A stretch of 38,843 nucleotides of DNA from Holosporales bacterium (GCA_031267535.1 JAIRYS010000004.1:1-38843), one strand, 5' to 3'. Shown: positions 29,308-38,843, numbered from the stretch's first letter. Numbers and translations: made by a program. The notes: a model not told the origin generated them from the sequence alone.

Positions 29308-30299
29308 ATGAGAGTGAGTCAAATGATAATTAGAATAAAAAATATTAGCCTTGTCTGCTTAGTCGCGTCTAGTTTTATGAGCCATGCTGCATTACGGATG
29401 CAAATTCGACCAACAGACGCTGCAACAGCGCTGGATGTGGTTCTTAAGCAGTATGAACATACTACTATAGTACGGGGAGTGGTTGTTGGGCAGCATAATG
29501 ATGTTGTAACACGGCAGGATGTGGTTTTGGTACGACATAATGAAGCGAGTCCCTCCGACTTCACCTTTCCGTTGCCAAATCATCATGAGGCGAAACTCGC
29601 CAGACTCGCCGAAGAAGTAGAAGACAAAACGCAAGTGTTTTTCGCGTATCTAGAAGATGGCAGCTTGGCTAAAAAGGCTTTATCTGTCTGTCTACGTCAC
29701 TTGACTTCTGGCCCTTATAGCGTACTCATTTCCAGCTCTGGTGTTCATGTTGCCATAGGTGATATATTTTCTGCAGTTCCTGATCTACGTTGCTTGGAGG
29801 ATCCAACTAATGAGGTTAGGCAAGCGCTGCTGCTTAAATCCCAAATGAGCGCAGTACAAGCCGTCGTATCAACAATCCTTAGAAAAGTTGATCCAGAGGG
29901 CGCCTTTATAGAAGCTAATCCAGAGACCGTGAATAAAATTCAAAGCTCGTGTATGATCCTTTTAGCTAGAGTTGCCTCAGCATCTATACAAGATAATCGT
30001 GCCGCATCAAATTGGTTGGATTATCTTCGAGGTTTTAGAAATGAGGTACCTTCTTTACCAACATCACCAGGGATTTTAGGTGATTTAGTAGGAGGATTCG
30101 GGTTTTTTTAACCTACAGTGACGTCTCTCAGGATCAATCTTGGAATTTAATAAATGCCATCTTATTTCTCACGCGCTCCGAGGAAATCGATCGTTATTGG
30201 AAACTGAATCCTGACATTGTTGCTCCTGCTCCCTTAGAACAAAGGCGCAGGCGCCGGCCGCGCCTCTTTTCTTTAGAAGAAATAAAGGCGTTTCTATAA
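29308..30299 (+). CDS. Secreted protein of unknown function; annotated 267-aa frame stops at 30111, a -1 frame extends ~63 codons to TAA 30297-30299
   Basis: Signal-peptide-like N-terminus (MIIRIKNISLVCLVASSFMSHA). At T7 (30103-30109) the -1 frame continues LTYSDVSQDQSWNLINAILFLTRSEEIDRYWKLNPDIVAPAPLEQRRRRRPRLFSLEEIKAFL*. Confidence 0.6.
29434..29544 (+). repeat. Imperfect 42-nt (14-codon) tandem repeat inside the secreted ORF, ~2.6 units
   Basis: Units DVVLKQYEHTTIVR (29434-29475), GVVVGQHNDVVTRQ (29476-29517), DVVLVRHNE (29518-29544). Confidence 0.65.
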
Positions 30300-30341
30300 G
30301 GTATTGCAATAAAGCTAAATTCAGCGATATTGTACCGGCAA

Positions 30342-31229
30342 ATGCCGGGTCATGTTCCAGTTTTATTGAACGAAGCCATGGCCATGCTTCTGCGTAAAGA
30401 AGATGGCTTTTACATAGACGCAACCTTCGGCGCTGGCGGATATACCAAAAAAATACTGCAAAGTATTCCAAACAGCTTTGTTCTCGGCATTGACCAAGAC
30501 CAAAACCTGGTAAGCTTTGTTCGCGAAATACAGCAGCTGGCCCCAGCGCGCTTTAAGTTTGTAAACGAAAACAATGCCAATTTAAAAAATATCGTCGCCT
30601 CATACGAAATAAAGCAAATAGACGGTATAATTTTTGATCTTGGTGTGTCTTCTATGCAACTTGAGGCCTCAGACAGAGGGTTTTCCTTCAATCTAGATGG
30701 GCCGCTTGATATGCGCATGAGCGATCGTGGCATATCCGCTCTGGAGGTGGTCAATACCTATACCGAAGCGCAGCTGGCCGATATAATTTATCATTATGGA
30801 GAAGAGCGTAAGGCAAAAAAAATCGCAAAAGCCATTGTAAATGAGCGAATAAATCGACAAATAGCCTCCACAAAACAGTTTGCCGATATTGTAAAATCAG
30901 TTATTAATTCATATAAGGGAATAAATCCAGCGACAAAGACTTTTCAGGCTTTGAGGATTTTTGTCAATAATGAGCTGGAAAATTTAGAGGTTGCGCTGAG
31001 ATCGGCCATTGAATTGTTGTCGGTGAAAGGAAGTTTAATTGTGGTGGCTTTTCATTCGCTTGAAGACAGAATTGTTAAACATCTTTTTAAGTATTTTGCG
31101 CTACAACGGTCGGGTGAAAAGCAATTTCGCCTGATAAATAAAAAGCCAATAACGCCCGAAGCTGAGGAATTGGCGTTCAACCACAGGGCGAGATCGGCTA
31201 AACTAAGAGGCCTTGTGCGGGAGTTTTAA
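30342..31229 (+). CDS. rsmH: 16S rRNA (cytosine(1402)-N(4))-methyltransferase
   Basis: MPGHVPVLLNEAMAML, YIDATFGAGGYTKKIL, GIIFDLGVSSMQLEASDRGFSFNLDGPLDMRMS, FHSLEDRIVKHLF. Confidence 0.97.
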   Translation: MPGHVPVLLNEAMAMLLRKEDGFYIDATFGAGGYTKKILQSIPNSFVLGIDQDQNLVSFVREIQQLAPARFKFVNENNANLKNIVASYEIKQIDGIIFDLGVSSMQLEASDRGFSFNLDGPLDMRMSDRGISALEVVNTYTEAQLADIIYHYGEERKAKKIAKAIVNERINRQIASTKQFADIVKSVINSYKGINPATKTFQALRIFVNNELENLEVALRSAIELLSVKGSLIVVAFHSLEDRIVKHLFKYFALQRSGEKQFRLINKKPITPEAEELAFNHRARSAKLRGLVREF

Positions 31230-31232
31230 AAG

Positions 31233-31616
31233 TTGTTTGGAGTAAATAGGTTAGTACTGCTGATTGCCGTTGTATTTGCGGGATGTGGCCTGTTTAACTT
31301 TAAGTACAAGGTTGCCGATTTAAATTCTCAGGCTCAGGAACTTGAACGAGAAATCACTCGTATACAGTGTGACGTCAAGATTTTGTCAGCAGAACTGCGC
31401 TATTTAACTGCGCCAAAAAGGCTGCAAAGGCTGGCGAACCGTCATATGATTCTTGATAAAACCGAAGTTAACAGACTATTTTCCTTAAGCGAATTTAAAA
31501 CTCGTTTGAACGGCAGGGCTCATACGGTAAGGGTCGATCCTCTGCAAAATCTGTTAGTAAAAGTGTCGGCCCCTAAGCCTAAGAAGCTGTCGGCAACAGA
31601 TGCTCGTGGTCAATGA
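31233..31616 (+). CDS. ftsL: Cell division protein FtsL-like (TTG start)
   Basis: Small single-TM coiled-coil protein between rsmH and ftsI (AELRYLTAPKRLQRLANRHM). Confidence 0.75.
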   Translation: MFGVNRLVLLIAVVFAGCGLFNFKYKVADLNSQAQELEREITRIQCDVKILSAELRYLTAPKRLQRLANRHMILDKTEVNRLFSLSEFKTRLNGRAHTVRVDPLQNLLVKVSAPKPKKLSATDARGQ

Positions 31617-33268
31617 GGCAATTCACTAGGAAAACTGGAGGCTATTTTAGAGAAATTGTCGGCGGCAGGTACGATACGATATCTGTCGCTCTGGTAACAT
31701 TACGCCAGCGCATATCGTTCGTACTGGTGTGTTTTTGTATTGTAAACTTGGCGATAGTTGCCAGGATTGTTTATCTTTCGCTTCAACCGCGACTCAGCGA
31801 CCATGACAGAAACATAATACAGCAACAAAACGCTAATTTGGTTCGCGCCGATCTGTTTGATCGCAACGGCATGATTTTGGCGACGAGTCTGCCAACTGTT
31901 TCGGTATATGCAAATGCCAAAGACGTCATTGATATTGACGATGCAGTTGAGGGGCTCAGAAAGATTTTTAAAGATCTAAACTTTCGCAAAGTCAAACAAA
32001 ACTTAGGTGGCGGCAAGAGGTTTGTCTGGATCAAAAGGCACATTACGCCGGCACAGCAAGAAGCGCTTTTGTCTTTAGGGATTCCGGGCATATATTTCAT
32101 AAACACAGAGCGTCGTATATACCCTGACAGGAATCTGTTGTCCCATGTGCTGGGGTTTACTGATGTAGATAACATCGGCATCGCGGGCGTGGAATATTCA
32201 GAAAACAACAGGATTATACGGAATTCTGAGCCTGTTCAGCTTTCAGTCGATATAAGGCTTCAACATGCTTTACGCGACGAGCTGTCTGCCGGCGTGGTTG
32301 AGTTTAACGCTACGGGTGCGTCGGGGATAATTTACGAGATTGAAACTGGCGAAGTACTGGCTATGTGCTCGCTGCCCGATTTTGATCCTAATCAATACGC
32401 CAAGACTCCGCCGAAAAATAAATTTAATAAATGTACGTGCGCAGTTATGGAGCCCGGCTCTACCGCCAAAATATTCACAACCGCCATGGCGCTGGAAAAC
32501 GGCAAAGTTCGACTTGACAGCATTTTTGACGTGACTGTTCCGCTTACCGTTGGTCGCCATCATATCAAGGACTTTCATCCTCAGAATCGCCCCCTAACAA
32601 CGGAAGAAATATTCAAGTATTCATCCAATATTGGTGCGGCACGTATGGCTTTACAAGTTGGAGGACAAATACAAAAGCAATTCTATCAAGACCTTGGAAT
32701 GTTTGTACCTGTGCGGCTTGAGCTGCCAGAGCTGCAGGCTCCGCTTTATTCAAAGACTTGGCGAGAACCGACAATTATCACCGTTGCTTACGGTTATGGT
32801 ATTGCCGTAACCCCTATGCACATGGTCGTTGGGGTGGCAAGTATCCTGAACGGAGGACTGGTATTACCGCCAACCATTCTGAAGAACAAAAATGCCGATC
32901 ATAAGGCAACGAAAAGAATAATCTCAGAGGCTACATCCAAAAAGATGGTTCGCTTGCTACGCTTAGTGGTAGAGGAAGGCACAAGTCGGAAAGCTGAAGT
33001 CTCCGGCTATCATGTGATTGGCAAAACTGGCACTGCAGAGAAACTGCATGGTAAGACTTACAACAAAAACTCTAATATGTGTTTTTTCATCGGCGCGTTT
33101 CCAACAGATCAGCCCAAATACCTTATTTTCATAATGTTGGACGAGCCTAAAGCCAACAAAAACACCTTTGGATTTGCTGCCGCTGGCTGGAATGCCGCGC
33201 CAGTTGCCTCACGCGTAATAAGAAGAATCGGCGCAATACTCGGAGTCGTGCCCGATAAGGACGAGTGA
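31613..33268 (+). CDS. ftsI: Peptidoglycan D,D-transpeptidase FtsI / PBP3
   Basis: RADLFDRNGMILATSLP, VMEPGSTAKIFT (SxxK), YSSNIGAARMA (SxN), IGKTGTAEK (KTG); 4-nt ATGA overlap with the preceding ORF. Confidence 0.95.
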   Translation: MRQFTRKTGGYFREIVGGRYDTISVALVTLRQRISFVLVCFCIVNLAIVARIVYLSLQPRLSDHDRNIIQQQNANLVRADLFDRNGMILATSLPTVSVYANAKDVIDIDDAVEGLRKIFKDLNFRKVKQNLGGGKRFVWIKRHITPAQQEALLSLGIPGIYFINTERRIYPDRNLLSHVLGFTDVDNIGIAGVEYSENNRIIRNSEPVQLSVDIRLQHALRDELSAGVVEFNATGASGIIYEIETGEVLAMCSLPDFDPNQYAKTPPKNKFNKCTCAVMEPGSTAKIFTTAMALENGKVRLDSIFDVTVPLTVGRHHIKDFHPQNRPLTTEEIFKYSSNIGAARMALQVGGQIQKQFYQDLGMFVPVRLELPELQAPLYSKTWREPTIITVAYGYGIAVTPMHMVVGVASILNGGLVLPPTILKNKNADHKATKRIISEATSKKMVRLLRLVVEEGTSRKAEVSGYHVIGKTGTAEKLHGKTYNKNSNMCFFIGAFPTDQPKYLIFIMLDEPKANKNTFGFAAAGWNAAPVASRVIRRIGAILGVVPDKDE

Positions 33269-33357
33269 CATAAAGCAGCGTTGAGTCAATACAACGTGAA
33301 ATCCGTGTTGGAACTCGTACAACAACAATGTTATACAGGTTCTTTAGGAGATGGTAA

Positions 33358-34263
33358 TTGGCCTCTAAGGAACTACAGACGTCAAGTAAGTTTGGTCGTG
33401 CGGGACTTTTGGCGTCCGCTTTCTGTGTACTGGTCGTAATTGGCTTTTTAAGCGGCATATTTGTCGTTCGGCAGACCGAGCAGGCGCTTATCGTACGGTT
33501 CGGCAATCCAATTCGGGTAATCAGCACAGCTGGATTACATTTTAAATGCCCCTTCTTGATCGACGAGGCCATTTTTTTTGAAAAAAGGTTATTAGCGATT
33601 GATTTGGCTGAGCTCGAGGTAACGCTTGGCGACAGGCGACGCCTTGTTGTTGACGCTTTTGGGCGTTACAGGATTACTGACCCCTTAAAGTTTTATCAAA
33701 CAGTGCGTGATGAGTTAGGGCTTCAAAGACGTTTGACGGCGATGGTTTTAGGAAGCTTGCGCAGCGTGCTTGGCAGCGCGCATTTGTCGACAATCCTGTC
33801 CGATTCCAGATCAAAGGTCATGGATGATCTTTGCCGCGAGGTTAACAAATCTGCCAGGGATTTTGGGGTTGACGTTCTGGACATGCGCATAAAGCGAATG
33901 GATTTACCACGCGAAAACACTGAAGCTATATGCAAGCGCATGATTAGCGAGCGTGAGCGCGAAGCCAGGCAACTCCGTGCGGGAGGCGAGGAAAAAGCGC
34001 AGATAATTCGAGCCGAGGCCGACAGATCTAAGGCCGAAAAGATCGCCGAAGTCAACAAGAAAGCGGATATTTTGATTGGAGAAGGCGAAGCTGAAGCAGG
34101 CAAGATTTACGCAGATGCATACAGTAAAAGCCCGGATTTCTTCGAATTTTATCGGTCTATGCAAGCGTATAGAAAGTCTTGCACGTCAGAAAATACTAAA
34201 ATTGTAATGTCGCCGGACGATGGTTTTTTTAAGTTTTTTAATAGATTCGCAACTAAAAACTAA
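33358..34263 (+). CDS. hflC: HflC-like SPFH/prohibitin-domain protein (TTG start)
   Basis: VRQTEQALIVRFGNPIRVISTAGLHFKCPF, FGVDVLDMRIKRMDLP, DFFEFYRSMQAYRKS typical of HflC. Confidence 0.9.
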   Translation: MASKELQTSSKFGRAGLLASAFCVLVVIGFLSGIFVVRQTEQALIVRFGNPIRVISTAGLHFKCPFLIDEAIFFEKRLLAIDLAELEVTLGDRRRLVVDAFGRYRITDPLKFYQTVRDELGLQRRLTAMVLGSLRSVLGSAHLSTILSDSRSKVMDDLCREVNKSARDFGVDVLDMRIKRMDLPRENTEAICKRMISEREREARQLRAGGEEKAQIIRAEADRSKAEKIAEVNKKADILIGEGEAEAGKIYADAYSKSPDFFEFYRSMQAYRKSCTSENTKIVMSPDDGFFKFFNRFATKN

Positions 34264-34326
34264 TACTATGCCCCGAATCAATTTCGATTGAGACTCGAAA
34301 GCTTAAAGGGTGTAGAATCTGTCCAA

Positions 34327-35880
34327 ATGTTAAAGCCTGTAACAGCGAAAGTTATTGCTTCTGTGCTTGTGGTAAGCTGGTTCGCCGTGTCCGAAGCGCA
34401 AGCGGCCGATTTTGTGAATGTAATTCCTAAGCTGCTTATAAGCGTTGTTAACATCTCTGCAAAAGGTAAACTGGATCATCAATCAAACGAACTGTCAGAC
34501 GTAGATTATCGCTCTGACGGAATTAAAGAGCTGTTCGAATTTGTTGACAGCAAACGCAATACTCCTTTGGGATCGGGATTTATAGTGGACTCAACCGGCT
34601 ATATAGTTACCAATTATCACGTTGTAGAAGGCGTCAAGGAAGTTATCATCACTCTTCATGACGACAAAGAATTTAAGGCAAAAATCGTTGGTTATGATGA
34701 AAAGATGGACATAGCCTTGCTTAAAATTGAGGTTGATGTTCCCTTAACCCCAGTGGAATTTGGCGACTCCAACAATGTACGAGTGGGCGAGTGGGTACTG
34801 TCGGTGGGGAATCCTTATGGCTTTCCGTTTACAGTCACTAAAGGCATAGTTTCTTTTCTGGCCAGAAATATATCGGCAAGATGCAGAGGTATAATTGGCG
34901 ATGATATAATCGACTATATCCAGACGGACGCGCCTATCAACCGAGGCAACTCCGGATCGCCCTTGTTTACTGCCGATGGCAAAGCTATAGGAATGGTTAT
35001 TGCCATATTCTCGGATACTGGAGTTAACAGCGGTCTAAATTTTGCGATTCCATCTAATTTTCTGCAAAAGGCGATAAAGCAACTTAAGGCTTTCGGGAAA
35101 ATGCGTCGTGGCTGGATCGGGGTTTCTGTTGAGTTGTTAGAAGCAGATGTGGCGGAAAGCCTGGGTTTGGCGAAACTGCGCGGCGTAACGGTAACTAAGG
35201 TAACTTCCGGATCGCCAGGCGCCAAAGCCGGATTACAGCAGGGCGATATTATAGTTACAATCGGCGATACGCCAATAAATGACGAATCTCAGTTATCCAA
35301 AATTGTTGCCAACTCCACTATCGGTAAAGTGCTGCCGATTAAGGTGAGAAGAGATAGTCAAGAAATCACCCTCAGCATCATGGTTGGATACCGTGATGAC
35401 AGCGCTGAGGTTGGTGACAACGCGCTGGAGCCATCTGCTGACGTTACAAAAGGTAAAGATATTTACAGCGCCGGTCTGTCCTTAACAGACGTGTCAGTCG
35501 AGCTTAGAAAGGCGTTCGATTTGCCAAACACCCTTAACGGAGCCGTTATTATCAACACTATGCGAAATTCTAACGCTGCCGAAAAGGATATCCGCCAGGG
35601 TGATGTTATCGTAAAAATAGATCAGACCTCTGTTAATGACGTTGCTGATTTTCTGACGAAACTTATGAACATCAGCCATAAGAAAGATAAAGTAGCGCTG
35701 TTGATTTACAGGGATGGGGTTTATCTGTACAGGGCGATCTTACTTAGGAAAATTTTGAATAACTCGACCAATAACGAACCGGTTAAAACCGAAGAACCAA
35801 AACAGTCGGGCAAGGCTGCCAACGATAACAAACCTACCGCCCCAAAAGCATTTGATCAAACTCGAGGCCAAGTCAAATAG
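34327..35880 (+). CDS. degP: DegP/Do-family periplasmic serine endoprotease (trypsin-like + 2 PDZ)
   Basis: Signal peptide MLKPVTAKVIASVLVVSWFAVSEAQA; catalytic triad regions VTNYHVVEG, MDIALLKI, NRGNSGSPLF; two PDZ domains. ATG 34327 preferred over track 34288. Confidence 0.95.
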   Translation: MLKPVTAKVIASVLVVSWFAVSEAQAADFVNVIPKLLISVVNISAKGKLDHQSNELSDVDYRSDGIKELFEFVDSKRNTPLGSGFIVDSTGYIVTNYHVVEGVKEVIITLHDDKEFKAKIVGYDEKMDIALLKIEVDVPLTPVEFGDSNNVRVGEWVLSVGNPYGFPFTVTKGIVSFLARNISARCRGIIGDDIIDYIQTDAPINRGNSGSPLFTADGKAIGMVIAIFSDTGVNSGLNFAIPSNFLQKAIKQLKAFGKMRRGWIGVSVELLEADVAESLGLAKLRGVTVTKVTSGSPGAKAGLQQGDIIVTIGDTPINDESQLSKIVANSTIGKVLPIKVRRDSQEITLSIMVGYRDDSAEVGDNALEPSADVTKGKDIYSAGLSLTDVSVELRKAFDLPNTLNGAVIINTMRNSNAAEKDIRQGDVIVKIDQTSVNDVADFLTKLMNISHKKDKVALLIYRDGVYLYRAILLRKILNNSTNNEPVKTEEPKQSGKAANDNKPTAPKAFDQTRGQVK

Positions 35881-35910
35881 CGCATATCACCTACGCTTAA
35901 ACTTGCAAAA

Positions 35911-35935
35911 GCCGCCTTGTTTTCGGTAAAGCGGC
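35911..35935 (-). terminator. Possible rho-independent terminator for the minus-strand kinase-like gene, located between convergent degP and that gene
   Basis: Minus strand reads GCCGC-TTTACCGAAAACAAG-GCGGC-TTTT. Confidence 0.5.
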
Positions 35936-35949
35936 CTATGAATAAGCGC

Positions 35950-37305
35950 CTATTGATCAGCGGATCCTGATTCTGTGTGACTAGCTGGCCGCTCTGGGTC
36001 TATATGTCCGGGAAACAACCATTTGTGATATTCTTGTGGTGCGATTTTCTGCATTTCCCTGAAACCTATAATATCCTCTGCAGGTAAATCATAGAATGCT
36101 ATCCCGACGAACCTCAATTCATCACAGAGAAAACTTGAAGCAAATGGGTCGAGGGACTTCGGTCTTTCAAGAAAAGGTATCTCGTGGATAGTTTTGCATA
36201 GTGATTCGTACACCTCTGGTATGGTAAGAAGAAAGTCAGATCCAGCGGGATAATTTTCATATTGACTTGCAATATCAATTATCCATCCACGCACTGTTTT
36301 GAAAGATAATTCTACAACGGCACATCCTTCGTTGTAGCCTTCAAGAGTGTGTCTAATTGCACCTATCATGCATGGCGCATGTTCTTTAAAAATGCATAAA
36401 AACAAATACTGAAATAACAAGCTATCAACTTCGCAATTCAATCTGTCTTCTGGCGTTAAACTTTCTTGTAATTCTACTGACTCCCAATCTATGAATGCAA
36501 ACACTTCACTTGGTGAGGCGCGTGCTAAATAAGCTGGATCTGAAGCCGACTTGCTTACGAATACGTTGTTGTGATGCAAATCTTTATGGGTGATACCAAT
36601 TTCGTTAAGACTCCTTACAGCTCGACCAAATTCTTTCATTATCGGAAAAGCGCTTGGCCATCCCATTTTCGGTGGACTCATGCGTTCTACACGCGGATCC
36701 ACAATAATGCCCAAAAAATCACCTAACGAAACGCCAGGAGCTCTTTCCATAAACTGAAGGTCCCACTCGGCTTCGATATCGCAAGAGCGATCTGGGCCTT
36801 CTGTATAGACTGTTGAAAGCGCGTCAATCCTAGCGTGCATAACTTCATCGCTCTCACAGTCGCCAAACCGACTAATGTGCCAAACGCATATGTCCTCGTC
36901 GGCGGCATCTGGCAAGATTGAAATTATCGAGAAATATATGACATTAACGATCCTGGGCAAATCAGCCGGAGCAGGCCCATCGCCAAATCGTGACTTTAAG
37001 TGCCTATCCAGAAGGAAGGCGCTTTTAAGTTCTCCAGATCCTCTTTGCCTACTTACCTTGACGACAAATGGTCCAAAACCAAATACCTGAGGATCAACAT
37101 AACCAGGCGTGTTGGTATCAGATTGGGCAGAGGTAGGAAGAACTTCAGCGTCAAAGCGTTCATCTGATCCCATCTGTCTAAGGCATTGATTGCCAAACAT
37201 TTCGACTCGCTCAAGACTCACCGGTTGCTTTAGCTCCGGTTGTGGCGCTGCTGGCCAAGCGCTTTGCAACACCAAAAGTGATAATAAAAACGCTTTTACT
37301 CTCAT
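35950..37305 (-). CDS. Secreted protein-kinase-like / APH-CHK-like fold protein
   Basis: Signal peptide MRVKAFLLSLLVLQSAWPAAP; catalytic loop ITHKDLHHNNVFV (H-x-D-x4-N), FAFIDWESVEL (DFG/D-W-E position), possible VK lysine in FGPFVVKVSRQ. Confidence 0.65.
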   Translation of the reverse strand: MRVKAFLLSLLVLQSAWPAAPQPELKQPVSLERVEMFGNQCLRQMGSDERFDAEVLPTSAQSDTNTPGYVDPQVFGFGPFVVKVSRQRGSGELKSAFLLDRHLKSRFGDGPAPADLPRIVNVIYFSIISILPDAADEDICVWHISRFGDCESDEVMHARIDALSTVYTEGPDRSCDIEAEWDLQFMERAPGVSLGDFLGIIVDPRVERMSPPKMGWPSAFPIMKEFGRAVRSLNEIGITHKDLHHNNVFVSKSASDPAYLARASPSEVFAFIDWESVELQESLTPEDRLNCEVDSLLFQYLFLCIFKEHAPCMIGAIRHTLEGYNEGCAVVELSFKTVRGWIIDIASQYENYPAGSDFLLTIPEVYESLCKTIHEIPFLERPKSLDPFASSFLCDELRFVGIAFYDLPAEDIIGFREMQKIAPQEYHKWLFPGHIDPERPASHTESGSADQ

Positions 37306-37332
37306 TTATGACTCCGAAAACATCTGTGCATT

Positions 37333-37362
37333 AGTATAGTTTTGTTTTTTTGTTTTAGTCAA
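37333..37362 (-). promoter_or_regulatory. sigma70-type promoter for the kinase-like gene
   Basis: Minus strand TTGACT - 18 nt (aaaacaaaaaaacaaaac) - TATACT, 28 bp upstream of the ATG. Confidence 0.6.
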
Positions 37363-37904
37363 TAGTTTTTTTATATTTTGCCGACTAATTTATTTTAACC
37401 ACCTCTAAAATCATAGTCATTAGACTAAGAAATGACGTTTGGATCATGCGACCATATTTACTTGCATATTTAAATAATCGGAAGCAGTTCCATAAGCTGA
37501 TATCCATAGCTATTACATCACAAGGGTTGGTTCCCATCGGGTCTAATAAGGTACTTCAACCACCTAACAAGCGTACGACACCTCTCATCTAATGAGGTGA
37601 ATTTCAGTATGTCTTTGCAAAATCTAATTTAAACGCTAACATAAGGAATCCATCTCTCAGGCTCGTTTTGGCCTGCGGGCCGCAGCCTTGGTTGCGCACT
37701 ATCTGAGCTGCAATCTAGATTATCTTTACTTTTGGAATACTATGACAATGCGGATCAACATCTATCGAGAGAGGTATATGGTTTCTCGAGCCGTCGCATT
37801 AGCGATGTGTTGCTGACTTTCCAGTCCACTTTTACCTTTAGGCTGAAGTAACGCACCGCTATACTTTGCTACATTTATCATAAAAGCAGAGTTCAGCGTA
37901 TTCC

Positions 37905-38804
37905 CTAAAGATCTAGTATCACACCGAATCTGGTAGAGAATTTGTAGCGACGGAAGGTCATGTCTGCTTCGGCAGGGTTGATTACAATAAATGCGGCTTG
38001 TAGAGCATTATCCACCGTTTCTGTTCTAAATCTGCTGGAGAATTTTCTCCTCAAAGTCCATAGAACGTCAAATCTAAATTTGAAACGCTCAAAGAAGACA
38101 ATCTCAAGCCCACAACCCAGCCGTGGACTTTGGATCATCCTGCCTTCTTCTAAACTGTAAAAAAGTCTGTCGCTGCTGCTATCGGCGCGTGCGACCCATT
38201 CGTTATTTGGATCAAAAACAGATTTTCCGCTTTCCCTAAAATGCGGGTTATCTTGTTTGCCCCTTAGTCTATTGAACTCCAATCCAGCCAGGAGATAAGG
38301 AGTAAGGTAATTTCCTAGTTTCAAGGCAACTCTGTACGACACACCAAAAGAAAAGTCCTGAAACGGGCTGTCTCTATCATTATTCTTTCCATAGTTAAGT
38401 GTAGAGCAATCTGCTTCCAATGCCAGACGTAGCTTGCAAATTTTCATTTCTAATCCAATGATTGCTCCAGAACCAACGCCTGAAGTTCTAGCTTTAAGAT
38501 CAGCGTTTATGTCTCCTAGAATATAATGATTTCGTGCCAAGTAAGGCTGACTTGGAACGCCTACGGTGGTAACCGCACCACGTCCCACCATCCAACCGGT
38601 TCCATCATTAGGCGCCGCAGCTATATCAGGCACGAAGTACTTTGGCTCCAGAGTAGCGTTTGAGTCTGAGTAATTGCTAGTCACGCCTAAGTACAGATGC
38701 GGCCGGAAAGAGTTCTTGTTTGGGCTGGAACAGCCGGATGAGATTATTGCCACCGCAGCCAAGAAAAACACTGATGTAGATTTAAGTTGAGATGATCTGC
38801 GCAA
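37905..38804 (-). CDS. Predicted outer-membrane beta-barrel lipoprotein of unknown function
   Basis: Lipobox-like N-terminus MRRSSQLKSTSVFFLAAVAIISSGCSS; alternating hydrophobic beta-strand pattern (YRVALKLGNYLTPYLLAGLEFNRL, FKFRFDVLWTLRRKF, KFSTRFGVILDL). Confidence 0.6.
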   Translation of the reverse strand: MRRSSQLKSTSVFFLAAVAIISSGCSSPNKNSFRPHLYLGVTSNYSDSNATLEPKYFVPDIAAAPNDGTGWMVGRGAVTTVGVPSQPYLARNHYILGDINADLKARTSGVGSGAIIGLEMKICKLRLALEADCSTLNYGKNNDRDSPFQDFSFGVSYRVALKLGNYLTPYLLAGLEFNRLRGKQDNPHFRESGKSVFDPNNEWVARADSSSDRLFYSLEEGRMIQSPRLGCGLEIVFFERFKFRFDVLWTLRRKFSSRFRTETVDNALQAAFIVINPAEADMTFRRYKFSTRFGVILDL

Positions 38805-38843
38805 TGGAATCCGCCGAACAGGTTTGCGTATACGGCTTGCGAG

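Noticed and set aside
37580-37900. Intergenic segment with a short inverted repeat (CACCTC...GAGGTG) and a 39-codon minus ORF MINVAKYSGALLQPKGKSGLESQQHIANATARETIYLSR
   Set aside because: Too short and no motif; possible remnant but unsupported.

Overview
38.8 kb window with about 43% GC by impression (not computed). Gene content and order look alphaproteobacterial, and the secreted-protein load and decaying accessory genes suggest an intracellular, Holosporales/Rickettsiales-like bacterium; this lineage call is inference. Most of the window is housekeeping: fabI (partial), tRNA-Gln, prs, a CheX-like/CheY pair, rpmB, an MBL-fold hydrolase, tatD, a YhhQ-type transporter next to tgt, tamA-tamB, rpoH, an MCP, dapE, lgt, asnB, nusB, glyA, tRNA-Ala, a NhaD-like antiporter, rsmH-ftsL-ftsI, hflC and degP. 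The main points of interest are accessory. (1) A ~4.65 kb SF1 helicase + Vsr/DUF559-like nuclease gene beside tRNA-Ala is broken by a perfect 5-bp tandem duplication inside its Walker A codons, a second compensating frameshift and an in-frame TGA. (2) A secreted methyltransferase-like gene is interrupted only by in-frame TAA and TAG stops. (3) A signal-peptide-bearing kinase/APH-like protein has its own strong promoter. (4) A secreted protein carries a 14-aa repeat and a T7 tract where a -1 shift adds a ~63-codon reading frame. (5) A tgt + yhhQ pair has a TGT whose preQ1-recognition loop looks replaced, suggesting queuine salvage. (6) A PhnP-like MBL protein has apparent substitutions of metal ligands. 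(7) There is an intergenic C11 tract. No CRISPR array, rRNA or intact IS element was seen.
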